This document shows positions 34,976 through 46,034 of a DNA stretch of 64,000 nt, piece by piece. Within the stretch, counting starts at the first letter, position 1. The number at the start of each line of letters is the position of its first letter. The stretch spans positions 30,006,393 to 30,070,392 of the forward strand of contig NC_083568.1 of assembly GCF_019925205.1 (NCBI RefSeq), in the 5' to 3' direction. A program made the position numbers and the translations under genes. A model generated the notes under the pieces. That model was not told where the DNA came from, did not search any database, and saw only the letters and a list, made by a program, of their open reading frames with translations. This stretch comes from Metopolophium dirhodum. Taxonomy: Eukaryota; Arthropoda; Insecta; Hemiptera; Aphididae.

Positions 34976-36735
34976 AGGTGGGCAAGTGGATGTCGCTCTG
35001 CTGTACTGTAGGTTACAAGTGGGTCACTGTATAATGGATGGTATTAAATTTGAATTCAATGATATATCATTGTATAAGAAAAACGATTCTGAGTGGAGAC
35101 GATATGTCAGTCTAGGTATAAGACATATTATACACTTATCTATGGTATTAAAAAAAAATTGACCTATAATAAATTCCAAATTAATCATATCACAATATCC
35201 ATTAGGTACATATAACGCGTTATACATCAACAACAAACCGTGATACTATCATCATAATATATCGATGAAAATATTACAAATTAGAAGTTTCAAGTGCCCA
35301 CGAATAATATTATACAATCACAACAAAATAACTAAAATAGTTATTCTAGGTTTTTATGTAATTTCGTCCAAATTTGAACTTAAAATGACTAAACAAATAA
35401 ACTGTGCTTGTGTATTTTTTAGATTTTTTGGTAACCGAATTATCTATTTACATGGAATCTTGTTTTAAATTTTCAATCCTTAGCTATAAAAACTGAACAT
35501 TTTATAATTTATTAATTACAATGGTTGATAATTTTCGAGATTTTGATAAATTCTGTCCAAATTTGATCTTTAAATGCTTATAAAAAAAAAACTGTGCCTA
35601 TGTATTTTCAATATTTTTCAACTGCTATTGTAAAAATATATCAGGAGTCTTGTATTAAATTTTTACACTTTTTGGCCCAACAGATAAAACTTTATTGATA
35701 TTTATAGAAAAAAAAACTAAAAAAATTGAAAACTGAAAATGCCCGTAAACAGCTCAAAAAGTGTCAAAATATTTTCAAAATTGTATGGTGTATAGGAAAT
35801 GCTAATATAAACATTCAGTGAAATTTTCATGTATCTACAGTTGTTCGTTTTTGAATTACAAGAAAATAAGGAAATCGGTACATGAGAAATCGAGTGAATA
35901 TCTAATGTTGTAAAAATATGAATTTAAAACGCTCATAAAAATTTAATTTGACTTTCTTGTAGAAATTTTTTTTTTGATAAAGTTAGACAAACTTATGAGG
36001 AATCTTGTATTAGATTTTAAAATCTTAGATTTAAAAAGAAAATTTTTTATGAATTTCTAACTCAAAATAATTTGCAAATTTTCGTGATTTTTCCGTATTT
36101 TTTCAAGATTTGAACTTTAAACGTGTATAAAAAAAAACTGTGACTAAGGATTTTTAATTTTTTTCATCTGCCTTTGAAACAATAACCTAGGAGCCTTCTA
36201 TTAAATTTTCAAGCTTTTTTACCCAACAAATAAAATTTTATTGATATTTATAGAAAAAAAATTTAAAAAAACTGAAAACTGACAATGTCCTTAAACAGTT
36301 CAAAAAAAGTCAAATTATTTTCAAAATTGTATTGTGTATAGAAAATGCAAATATAAACAACCAGTGAAAATTTCATGCATCTACGGTCATTTGTTTTAGA
36401 GTTACACCAATAACCAAAATCGATTTTGTTAAAAATCGATTTTGCGTAAAAATTCCCGTTTTTCCTTAATTTTTCTTTTGTTTTTCACATCGCTTTTGAA
36501 AACTACTGGGAAATTAAATTTTGACCTCCCCAATGCACCAACGATATTCACTTTCCCATCGAACAAGATACTGAAGTCGAAAATCGAAGCATTATTTCGA
36601 CTACTTATCGTGTACACAGACACAAAAATAAAAAAATAAAAAAAATAAAAAAAAAAATAAAAAAAAAAACAAAAAAAAAAAACACACATTATTGTAAAAT
36701 CAATACATTCATCGTTTCACTCAGAATCTAAAATA
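34976..36735 (+). repeat. Long AT-rich interspersed repeat, copy 2 (largest)
   Basis: The left part (GGTGGGCAAGTGGATGTCGC) matches copies 1 and 3. The right edge is about ATCGTTTCACTCAGAATCTA at 36712-36731. An internal block at about 35580-35866 is repeated at about 36126-36408 (shared order: AAAAAACTGTG, CCCAACA.ATAAA, TTGATATTTATAGAAAAAAA, TTTTCAAAATTGTAT). An A-rich tract fills 36626-36682. No TIR, LTR or protein was recognised, so the class is unknown. Confidence 0.7.
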
Positions 36736-36881
36736 TGAAAAAAAAATAAAATACTAAAATATGACCATCGTTATTATGGCACTTAAAGTTTAAACAACTG
36801 CCTACTTAATAATATATTGTATGATATTATTAACATTATTATATTATCATTATCATTTATTATTATTGTTATTTTTGTTAT

Positions 36882-37215
36882 GAGACCGGAGTGGTGCAGT
36901 GTTTTCACGCAGTTGACTACGGTCCACGACTTACACAGTCATCGGTTCGAGCAAAGTGCAAACAATTTGTGTGGTTCTACGCGATGATCACCATTTTTCC
37001 GCGGTGTTGCCCGATTGCGTCTTCCGGTTTCCAACTAGGTCCCACTCCACTTGGAGGCGAAAACCGCACATGTTTACTCTTGGAGAAGGAGGGTAGTATC
37101 ATGCATTTAGTGATATATAAATAGATCACATGATCTCCCTACTACCCTGCACTCGTGGTAAGCATTGACAAAGAACTTGGGTCGTTTAAATGAACAAATA
37201 CAGAAAAAAAATATT
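36882..37215 (+). mobile_element. Candidate tRNA-derived SINE
   Basis: The head contains GTGGTGCAGTG (36891-36901), which fits an RNA polymerase III A box, and GGTTCGAGC (36954-36962), which fits a B box. A non-tRNA body follows for about 240 bp, ending in an A-rich tail near 37203. The A-to-B spacing of about 60 bases is long for a plain tRNA, and I cannot fold a cloverleaf, so this is a SINE head rather than a tRNA gene. Target duplicates are not clear in the AT-rich flanks. Confidence 0.5.
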
Positions 37216-37689
37216 ATTATAGTAATATTTTTTTTTATTATTTTTTTATATACCTAGGTAGTAAAACAACAACGTTTTGACATTCTGAGCGGGTCAATGA
37301 ATGTATTGGTTTTTCAATATTATCAACTACAGTATAATAATATGGTTTATGTGCGGTAAAACTTGTATTTAAGAGTAAGAAAGCTTGCATGAAACATAAA
37401 TACAAAGTTCCTAGCCAATTTTCCTTACAGCGATAAAATAAAAATATATGGTCAATTTTATAAGCAATTGAACTTAAAATGCTTATGTCGAAATAGTGAA
37501 CATTTGCAAACTATTTATAAATTCATTATATTTTAGCTTCTGAGCTGAACGATAAATACACGAAAACACGATAAGAAGTCGGAATAATGATTTGTTTTTC
37601 AATAACAAGAATGGTTTCTGATGGCAAAACTTATCTAGCTGGTACTTTTGGCAAGTAAAAATAGAAAAATCAGAACACTTTTCAAAAGC

Positions 37690-38540
37690 GTCGGAAAAAA
37701 CAAAAAAAAAAATAAGAAAAATGGTAATTTTTACGCAAAATCGGTTTTTTACAAATTTGTTATATTTTTGTAACTTGAAAATTGTACCAAATGTTTATAC
37801 AAATATTTCCTGCACATAGTAAAAATTTAAAAATATTTGACTTTTTTTGTGCTGTGTATATAGACATTTGAAATTTTTAATTTTTTTAAGTTTTTTTTCT
37901 TTAAATATTAATTAATAAAACTTTTTTCGTTGGGTCAAAAATTTAAAAATTTAAAATTGAATACAAGGTTCTTCATAAGTTGTTATAATATAGTAGTTCA
38001 ACATTATTTAAGATACCTACATATAAACCAGTTTTTTTTTATAAGCAAAAAAGTCAAAATGTTTACAAAATCCATCAATATATTGAAAATTTCCAAATTA
38101 TTTTGTATTTGAAAATCTTTTTTATCAATTTTTATATATAGTATTTAACATTTTAAATAGTTTAAATAGTTCATACTGTAACCAAAAAATCTAAAAATTA
38201 TCCAAGTACAAAAATTTTTTGAATAGATATTTTAAGTTCAAATTTGAAGAAAATTAGATATTTAAATGGTTTATAAGGTTTTAGTTATGTTTTTGTGATT
38301 TAAAAATTTTAATTGTTATTATAATATAGGTTCACAGACCGTCTTCGCTCAAAATCGTTTTTTGTATACAATGATTTTATAATATCATCATCGAGTTCAA
38401 ATTTAACACATCCGTTACGTACAGTGACCCTCACGACACCTAATGTACAGCATACTGGTACCCACTTGCACAACTTCTTCATTTTTACACCTAAGTCTTG
38501 AAAATAATATAATATAACGTTTATCATGGGTTTTCTTTAC
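37690..38540 (-). repeat. Long AT-rich interspersed repeat, copy 3 (inverted)
   Basis: Read on the minus strand it begins near 38480 with GTGCAAGTGGGTACCAGTAT, then GTGAGGGTCACTGTACGTAA and GATTTTGAGCGAAGACG, paralleling 34984-35100. It ends near 37700 with the AATTTTTACG / AAAATCGG block that parallels 36420-36460. It converges on copy 2 with the SINE between them. Confidence 0.65.
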
Positions 38541-38636
38541 GAAAACTAAGCAAAAAAAGCTTAAAGTAAACCAACATTAATTTTTTATAATGGTTTCAAA
38601 TATTTTCCACAAAATGTCGAATTGATTTTTCGCTCA

Positions 38637-38725
38637 GAATCTGATTTCATCGTATGCAATGATTCATCATTGAATTTAAATTTAACACATCCTATACTCA
38701 ATGATGATATACACTCGACACCAAA
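38637..38725 (-). repeat. Long AT-rich interspersed repeat, copy 4 (fragment)
   Basis: Minus-strand blocks GATGTGTTAAATTTAAATTC, AATGATGAATCATTG and CAGATTCTGAGCGA match the 5' part of copies 2 and 3. Confidence 0.6.
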
Positions 38726-40914
38726 GAAAGAGTGATTTCCCCTGTTTTTCTTTAATTAAAATTTAAAATTGTTTTTTTTTTGCCATCAACCAACGTACAA
38801 TTATTCGTTTATGAAAAACGTTCCATATTTTACAGAATTATATATTTATATTTTGAGATAAAATAAAGCCAGATAAGATTTAGTAAATTTATGTTTGTTG
38901 GGCTTCTCTCTGCATTCAATCGCAGGGCCGGATAGTGGTAAGCTGTGATATTAAATAATATTATTACTATGAAAGGAATTATTCAAAAAACAGTTCCGAG
39001 TGGGTTAGAACATCGCTTGCTATCCTAAATAATTGGTATTTTTAGTATTTTCCATTTATTATGGTTTGGTTAAATATCCATTAATACGATTCGCGGGCTT
39101 AGTGATACCTACCTAAACTCTGTTACGATCGTTGATTGTTGTTTTCAAATCTCGTTATTCGATATCCATTATAATTATCTTTACTTTTTTTTTCAATTCC
39201 TTAACTTTGTTGTAACTTTTTTGAACTTAATAATGTTTTGCAAGTCTCACTAAATACCTACCCATGTACGTGGATGATGAAACGTCAACACTTACACTGT
39301 TTACATAATTGATACAGGAACGGGATGTTTCGACGATTTATTAATTAATTTTATTTTGAAGTTTGGACAGCAGGAGTACCTATATATTGGTGAGGTATAG
39401 AATTAATGTAAATTACTGAGATAAGAAACTTTTACGCCTCGGCACCACTCTGCACGACTTCGTTTAACTGAACTTTAATTGATTAAAATCAGTAAGTCGT
39501 ATTATTGATATCGATGTTAGATGACGTACGACAATATTTTTATTTATTTTTAAATTACCCATTTTCTATATTATTATCAATTATAACCTATGTATTAATT
39601 TAAAATAATATTATTGTATTGTAAATTTCGTCATTGTAATTTTTTTAGTGAAAACCCATGCTCACTGATCGGACCTAAAGTATAATACCTACTCAAGTAA
39701 TTTACGACACGAAATATATATCTCTGATGTGACTTATTCATTTACACGTATGTATAAGGTGTGTTTAATACAGACAATTAACCGATGCAATTAGATTTAG
39801 GAACTTACCTTTAATCAAATGATTTTCGAACAGCTGGTATGCACTTCGGTGATGAAACGTAATGTTCGAAAAAAATATATTATATAACCGCACACAATAA
39901 TTATTTAAATATTCACTCGCGAACGCACACGGTGACCGACGAAACGCACACAGCTCACCATAGATAACTACTGTAAAACGTCCCTAGTTTGGACATGGTC
40001 AGAAATTAGTTCTGGCCGTGTAAAGTGGAACCGAGTACATAAGAGAATAAAGAAAGAATTTAAAAAAAACATATTTGTCAACAATTATTACTATTAAGCA
40101 AAATGACAAGTCATATTGTCCTCGTCAAAACACTATTTTAAGAAATTAGATGCCTTATGAGTATTCATATCTAATCGGATATCACCGAACGTTAATTTAT
40201 TTTAAATTTACCATGCCAATTTTCTACATCGTTGTGTTATGTTTTAACTTTTCCGCCTAGCTTTGCCGAATTGCACAAATAGTTTGATTTAATCGTTATT
40301 TTATAAATCAAGGTAGGTATGACTATAAAAAAATTTAAAAAAAATCGATAATACTTATAGGTAGGTAGGTAGTAACATTTTTTAGTCAACATTTACACTA
40401 CCTATCGTTTACAAGTCTTGCTGAAATTCATGACCATTAGAATCAAAAGTACACGAGTAATTGTAATTTAATTTCAAAAATAGTATAGGTACTAATATTG
40501 AACTTTATTCCGAAAAGATAAATCAAAATTATTCTTTTAGTCTATATTTTATAAAAACGTATAAGATATCTGGTAACATGGTATAGGTAGGTACTTATTG
40601 TAGTTATGATCAGATATAATACAAAAGAGTAAAAACCATAGAACGCTATTCGATATTTTTCTTCCACCAAAAAAAATCTATGAATCATAAATATGTTTTT
40701 GTTAATAATTAGTAACCATGACAACGAAAACCTAACGAAAGGTCGGTTAAAATCACAAAACCGTGTTTTGCGTTTACATTGTCTTAATAAACCGATGGTC
40801 TGTATGTAAATTAAAAAACAATTCGTTGTACAGTGCCTGTATGGCTGTATTTGTATTTGATTTATATTATGAGAAAAAGTTTGTCTGCACATTTTTTTCC
40901 ATATATTATATTAT
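38726..40914. other. Noncoding stretch with one possible 5' exon
   Basis: Apart from the candidate exon at 39809-39975, no gene is supported. CAGGGCCGGATAGTGG at about 38923 resembles a hAT end without a partner. A small imperfect hairpin (CATGGTCAGAA / TTCTGGCCGTG) lies near 39994-40020. Confidence 0.45.
39809..39975 (-). other. Candidate 5' UTR exon with strong splice donor
   Basis: On the minus strand a CpG-richer stretch (GTGTGCGTTTCGTCGG..., GTGTGCGTTCGCGAG) runs into GATTAAAG|GTAAGTTC, a consensus donor at 39808/39809. Base composition differs from the AT-rich surroundings, as is common for insect first exons. No ATG-initiated frame can be followed to a known protein, and downstream exons were not found. 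The start boundary is a guess. Confidence 0.25.
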
Positions 40915-41170
40915 ATAGGACGATTCACCAAGCATGCTTTTCTTTTTTTTATTAGGAAACAAGCATATATGTGTACAATCTGTAATAATTTATACAATAG
41001 GTAATGTGGGGGAGGGGGGGGGGGGTACAACGTACAAGTATAAAAGACGGAACGGCAAGATAGAAGGGGGGGGGGGTCCAATGACCCTACTTCAAATCCA
41101 AGCGTGCTTGTTCTTTTTTCTTCAAGAAGGCAGTTTTTCAAAATCTAATTTTTAGAATTTTTAAATATAC
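40915..41170 (+). repeat. Two partial copies of the AGCATGCTCACC repeat around G-rich DNA
   Basis: CGATTCACCAAGCATGC at 40921 and CCAAGCGTGCTTG at 41098 both lead into T-rich blocks like the repeat at 29802. The right copy continues CAGTTTTTCAAAATC and GAATTTTTAAATATA. Two G-tracts (about 41007-41027 and 41067-41076) lie between. Confidence 0.5.
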
Positions 41171-42074
41171 CATAATACGTATATAGTGTGTCCCATCTTA
41201 TATGTACCACTAAACATTTCAGTCTGATGACCTTAAATTAAAATACGGTTTGCTGTGGTTGCTAGTAAGTTCCACACTATATAGTACACATTTTGTAAAA
41301 TTTTTAAATTTTAAACCTCTCTGTTTCATACATACCACGCAATACCGCTTGAGTGTTTTTGAATATTAACCCTTATTTTTGTCATTAGATATGATTGAAT
41401 ATTCCAAGTCATTTTGTTCCATTGACCATGTTCCTAAACCTAACATTGGCTGAGGTATTGAAAATTTTCAAATAATTCGATTTTTTAATTTTTCTAAGAA
41501 CAGGTATAGATCCGATATTACATACCTATATTTTATAATTTTGTATAAATTGATATGAAAAAATTGAATCACCACAGGAAACTTCTTAACTAGTACAATA
41601 TATCTCAACATTTTAAAATCATATGGTGTTTGAGGAGGATATTTAAAAATTAAAAAAAAATTAAAATTTGAATAAATTTATTATTAAATGAAAAAATGTA
41701 GGTCAGCATGCATGTGAATTGCACTCTGTTTATAGGAATATACCTAATAGTAAAGAACAGTATTAGATTTCGTTGACTGATATTCACGGTCAAAAATGAT
41801 TGGCGATTGACGTACCTACCTATAGACCTACCTATAGACCCATTTCACAGACACGAAAGTATTTTCTGTTTATATAATTTTTTTTTTTAACTTAAATAAA
41901 TCGTCGTTAGTGCAACGCGCGCAGAGTGACAAAATAATTGTAACATTTTTTTTTTCAACTCAAACTGTGTAATTCGCAATTTGCGTCCCCTCTAAAATAA
42001 ATATTTTCTGTAGGTACACTCATCGGAACAGCCGAAACGTACGACAAACAGTCGTTTATAGGGAAACACAGACC

Positions 42075-42076
<2 letters not shown>
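41171..42076. other. Noncoding stretch
   Basis: GTGTGTCCCATCTTATATGT at 41187 resembles a mariner-type end but has no partner. No gene seen. Confidence 0.45.
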
Positions 42077-42146
<70 letters not shown>

Positions 42147-42162
42147 ATACACACACACACAT
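42077..42162. repeat. (CA)n microsatellite
   Basis: An uninterrupted CA run of roughly 70 bases, followed after CATA by a second short CA run. The Cys/Val-rich open frames here are artefacts of the repeat. Confidence 0.95.
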
Positions 42163-42279
42163 GTACAATTCGTTGAATGTAATATATATTAATATCGATG
42201 TACAATAATAACCATACTGGAGGTAAATTGGGTCCACGTATCCTTAAATGGTATAATAAATCAAGTATTTGAAAATATT

Positions 42280-43816
42280 ATGGCTCTCGTCAGGTGCGTC
42301 GTCGTGGCATCCATAAATCGTCAAACCCCCCCTAACATATCACATTGTTTTTACCCGATTTGCATCCATTTGTACCCTCCATAAAAAAAATTTGTACCCC
42401 TCTCCCTTTTACGCAAAACCAAATCCCCCGTCCGGGTGCTGTAACGACGTCGTCCTGGCACCAGGAACCACCAGTTAAGTTAAGTTCCAGTCAAATTAAA
42501 GTTAAGTTCCAAAAAAGTTTTTATTAGTGTCAAAATAAAGTTAAGTTCCACTTAAAATAAAGTTAAGTTCCAAAAAAGATTTTATTAAAGTTAAGTTCCA
42601 CGCAAAATAAAGTTAAGCTCATCTTTTTGTACCCAATTTGTACCCATTTGAACCTTAGTATTTGCAACCTTTTACACCAAACCTAATCCAGGTCCAGGTG
42701 CTGTAAAAACGTCGTCCTGGCACCCGCAACCACCAGGTGTCAACCGATCGATTCCGCACCGATCTCAATTTTTTGTACCCATTTGAACCCTCCCTAAAAA
42801 TGTTTGTACTCCCTCCTTTTTACGTAAAACCAATTCCCCCATCCGGGTGCTGTAACGACGTCACAATGGCACACAGCGTCTTTATTGGATACGCAGTGCT
42901 TGGTGTTTTTCAGTATCTTTGTTTTTCGGTTTACTATTGTATACGAGTATATAAGTATATTGTTATTTGACAAAATTACTTTGTTATATTTTACTGAATA
43001 AAATCTTCAATTCTCAAGTTTTAATACAAAATCACGTTTTTGATACAGCACCAATCTACTCCATAGAAGTATTGAACTACTTTATTTAAAACCCAGTAGT
43101 CGAGTTTTAGACAAGTCACAAGTAACTTCATAGCGGTAACTTATAAAAATTCATATTGTAATTTAATTAGGTACCAAAAAAATATAACTTCTCAAACACT
43201 GTGTCTAGAGGAACTGGCGGGATAATGCATTCGAATAATAGAATGTCTATAAGCTTGCGGACAAGTTTTGCATACTTAAATTTGGCATTCGAACTATAAC
43301 TGAAATAGAAAACCAGAATACGTACATTTCTGATCACAAAGATTTCTGTAAAAGTGCATACGATTTATAAACAGACCGTATAGGTACTGACAAGGTGGAT
43401 TTATAAAGTTATTATTAAAGTTAAGTTCCAGTCAAATTAAAGGTAAGTTCCATAAAAGTTTTTATTAAAGTTAAGTTCCAGTCAAATTAAAGGTAAGTTC
43501 AATAAAAGTTTTTATTAAAGTCAAGTTCCGCTCAAATTAAAGTTAAGTTCCATAAATGTTTTTTGTTAAAGTTAAGTGCCAGTCAAAATAAAGTTAAGTT
43601 CCAAAAAAGATTATATTAAAGTTAAGTTCCATAAAAGTTTTTTTTATTAAAGTTAGGTTCCAAAAAAGTTTTTATTAGTGTCCAAATAAAGTTAAGTTCC
43701 ACTCAAATTAAAGTTAAATTCCATAAATGATTTTATTAAAGTTAAGTTCCACTCAAAATAAAGTTTATTTTGACTGGAACTTAACTTTAATATAATCTTT
43801 TTTGGATCTTAACTTT
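42280..43816 (+). repeat. Composite repeat: longer unit plus AAGTTAAGTTCC satellite
   Basis: Copies of a unit containing CCGGGTGCTGTAACGACGTC (42432-42451, 42843-42862, and a diverged one at 42694-42714) alternate with satellite blocks at about 42471-42622 and 43411-43810. The satellite has two alternating modules, AAAGTTAAGTTCCAGTCAAA and TTCCATAAAAGTTTTTATT, repeated many times with small changes. Near 43749-43778 the satellite inverts (CAAAATAAAG / TTTATTTTGACTGG). The unit also encodes short frames ending in QNQIPRPGAVTTS, not a recognised protein. Class unknown. Confidence 0.8.
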
Positions 43817-45172
43817 ATTGGTGTTGCGTAAATTCGTAATTGCATTCATCGGTAATTTTTCTTTTAGTTTTTCCTGATTATTTGGAAAATTACGGGTAAT
43901 TTGTACCTCCTAAATAATTACCAACTAGATAAAATGTTCTACCAGAAAACACCGTCAAAGTTAAAGATCAAACGATTTTTCTTCTATAATCAGTGTTCAA
44001 AAAAACACATACTCACATAGTAAAACCATATAACAATCATCGCTCCGCTCAGAATCCAATAAATAGTTATACATTTATAATTTTTTTTTTTTGAAGTTAA
44101 CTTAAACGATACAATTGATATATTAGGTTTTCTTTAGTGTAGTTTCAACTAGTAGGCGCCAAGTTATTGATTTTTCATAAATACACAATGTCAAATAGTT
44201 CAATGACCATAATTATTATAAAAATATAATAAAATTGTCGAGATTGTCTTTCGTATTTTATACACATTATAATATATTATTATCTAATATTTTATAATAC
44301 ATATATACATTATACATTTCAATGTCAAATTTTAAGTTTGAACGGAAACACACCATTATTCGTGCTATATGAATAAATGTGTGTCAATTTTTTCGGATGT
44401 CTGTCGATTAGATCCATTTTCGAAAGTAATTCGATAATGCACGAAGCCACCCAATCGTGGTATATAATATCTGATATATGGTTTTTATTATACAGAGTGA
44501 TTCACTAAGCACGCTCACCTCAATTTTCCTCTTAAACAATGCATTTATTTAAATACTGATTTTGAAAAATTCAAGTATTCATAATATTATAGACGAGAAC
44601 AGGTGCGTCATCTTGGCCCCCATAAATCGACAACCCCCCCTAACATATCTCATTGTGTTGTACCCGATTTGCAACCATTAATTGTACCCTCCATAAAAAA
44701 ATTTGTACTCCTCTCCCTTTTACGCAAAACCAAATCCCCCGTCCGGGTGCTGTAACGACGTCGTACTGGCACACAGCGTATTTATTGGATACGCAGTGCT
44801 TGGTGTATTTTAAAATCGATGTTTTTCGGTTTACCTAAATGTAATAACTCATCGATGTTAGTAATTACTTATTATATTACTATTGTATATGAGTATATAA
44901 GTATATTGTTATTTTACAAAATTACTTTGTTATATTTTACTGAATAAAATGATAAATTCTCAAATTTTAATACAAATTCACGTTTTTGATATAGCATCAA
45001 TCTACTCTATTGAAATATAAAACTACTTTAACTAAAACTGCTGACCAAATATGAATAAACCTAACCAAATATTAGTTTAAGTTATTTTATTATTTTTTGT
45101 CTATCATGAGCTCGAGCAAAATAAAACGATATAGTTTTGGAAGCAACAAAATTAACATAAACGTCTTCAAAT
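43817..45172 (+). repeat. Left arm of a large perfect palindrome
   Basis: Position p pairs with 91207-p throughout this arm. I compared all 1,356 bases line by line with the complement of 46035-47390 and found no mismatch or gap. The arm contains one copy of the CCGGGTGCTGTAACGACGTC unit (44743-44762) and one copy of the GTGATTCACTAAGC repeat (44497). Confidence 0.95.
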
Positions 45173-46034
45173 GTATATGGAGGTTATGTAAGTGGAATCG
45201 AATACATCATGTTAATATACACTTATAAAAGACCTATGTCTCCGTTTCATAATAATTTGGAAAGCTGTTTAATTGATACTGTCATTAAAATAAAAAATAG
45301 GTTTTTTTTAAATTTATTATTTTGGTTCATTTTTTGGTAGGTACGAATACCTACTACATATTAATAAATTTAGACAAAATGACTTAAGTTCCAGTGAAGT
45401 TATAAGTTAAGTTACAGTCAAATTAAAGTAAAGTTCCATATAGGTATTATAAAAGTTAAGTTTCGTATACGTTTTTATTAAAGAAGTTTCAGTCGAATCA
45501 ACATATATGGAAATTAACTTTAATTTAACTGGAACTTATCTTTAATTTAACTGGAACTTAACTTTAATAGAAACTTTTATTGGAACTTCAGTGGAACTTA
45601 ACTTAACTTTATTTTGACTGGAACTTAACTTTAATTTGAATGGAACTTAACTTTATTTTGACACTTTCTTAAAAACTTTTTTGGAACTTAACTTCATTTT
45701 GACTGGAACTTAACTTTAATTTGAGCGGAACTTAACTTTAATAAAATCATTTATGGAACTTAACTTTAATTTGAGCAGAACTTAACTTTAATAAAATCTT
45801 TTTTTGGATCCAGTCAAAATAAAGTTAAGTTCCATAAGAGATTATATTAAAGTTAAGTTCTACAAAAGTTTTTTATTTAAGTTAAGTTCCAGTCAAAATA
45901 AAGTTAAGTTAAGTTCCACTGAAGTTCCAATAAAAGTTTCTATTAAAGTTAAGTTCCAGTTAAATTAAAGATAAGTTCCAGTTAAATTAAAGTTAATTTT
46001 CCATATATGTTGATTCGACTGAAACTTCTTTAAT
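45173..46034. repeat. Palindrome centre: asymmetric insert, inner arms and satellite core
   Basis: The left side has 304 bp (45173-45476) missing on the right. Then 45477-45631 pairs with 45879-46034, apart from one A inserted in the right arm. The remaining 247-bp spacer (45632-45878) is satellite made of TTAAGTTCC/GGAACTTAA modules in both orientations. In the right arm the two junction halves share AT, which fits a deletion there through microhomology. Confidence 0.85.

Noticed and set aside
36429..36689. Phe-rich 86-residue minus frame
   Set aside because: The Phe run is the complement of an A-rich tract in the long repeat.
36885..36965. Functional tRNA gene
   Set aside because: A- and B-box-like motifs are present but no cloverleaf or acceptor stem could be formed; a SINE head fits better.
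41955..42237. Cys/Val-rich frames on the minus strand
   Set aside because: They are translations of the (CA)n microsatellite.
44653..44838. 61-residue frame also found at 46369-46554
   Set aside because: The identical pair is explained by the palindrome arms. A similar frame at 42345 comes from the repeat unit, and there is no recognisable protein.
42471..46015. CRISPR-like array
   Set aside because: The repeated AAGTTAAGTTCC modules have no constant-length unique spacers, occur in both orientations and lie in eukaryotic DNA.
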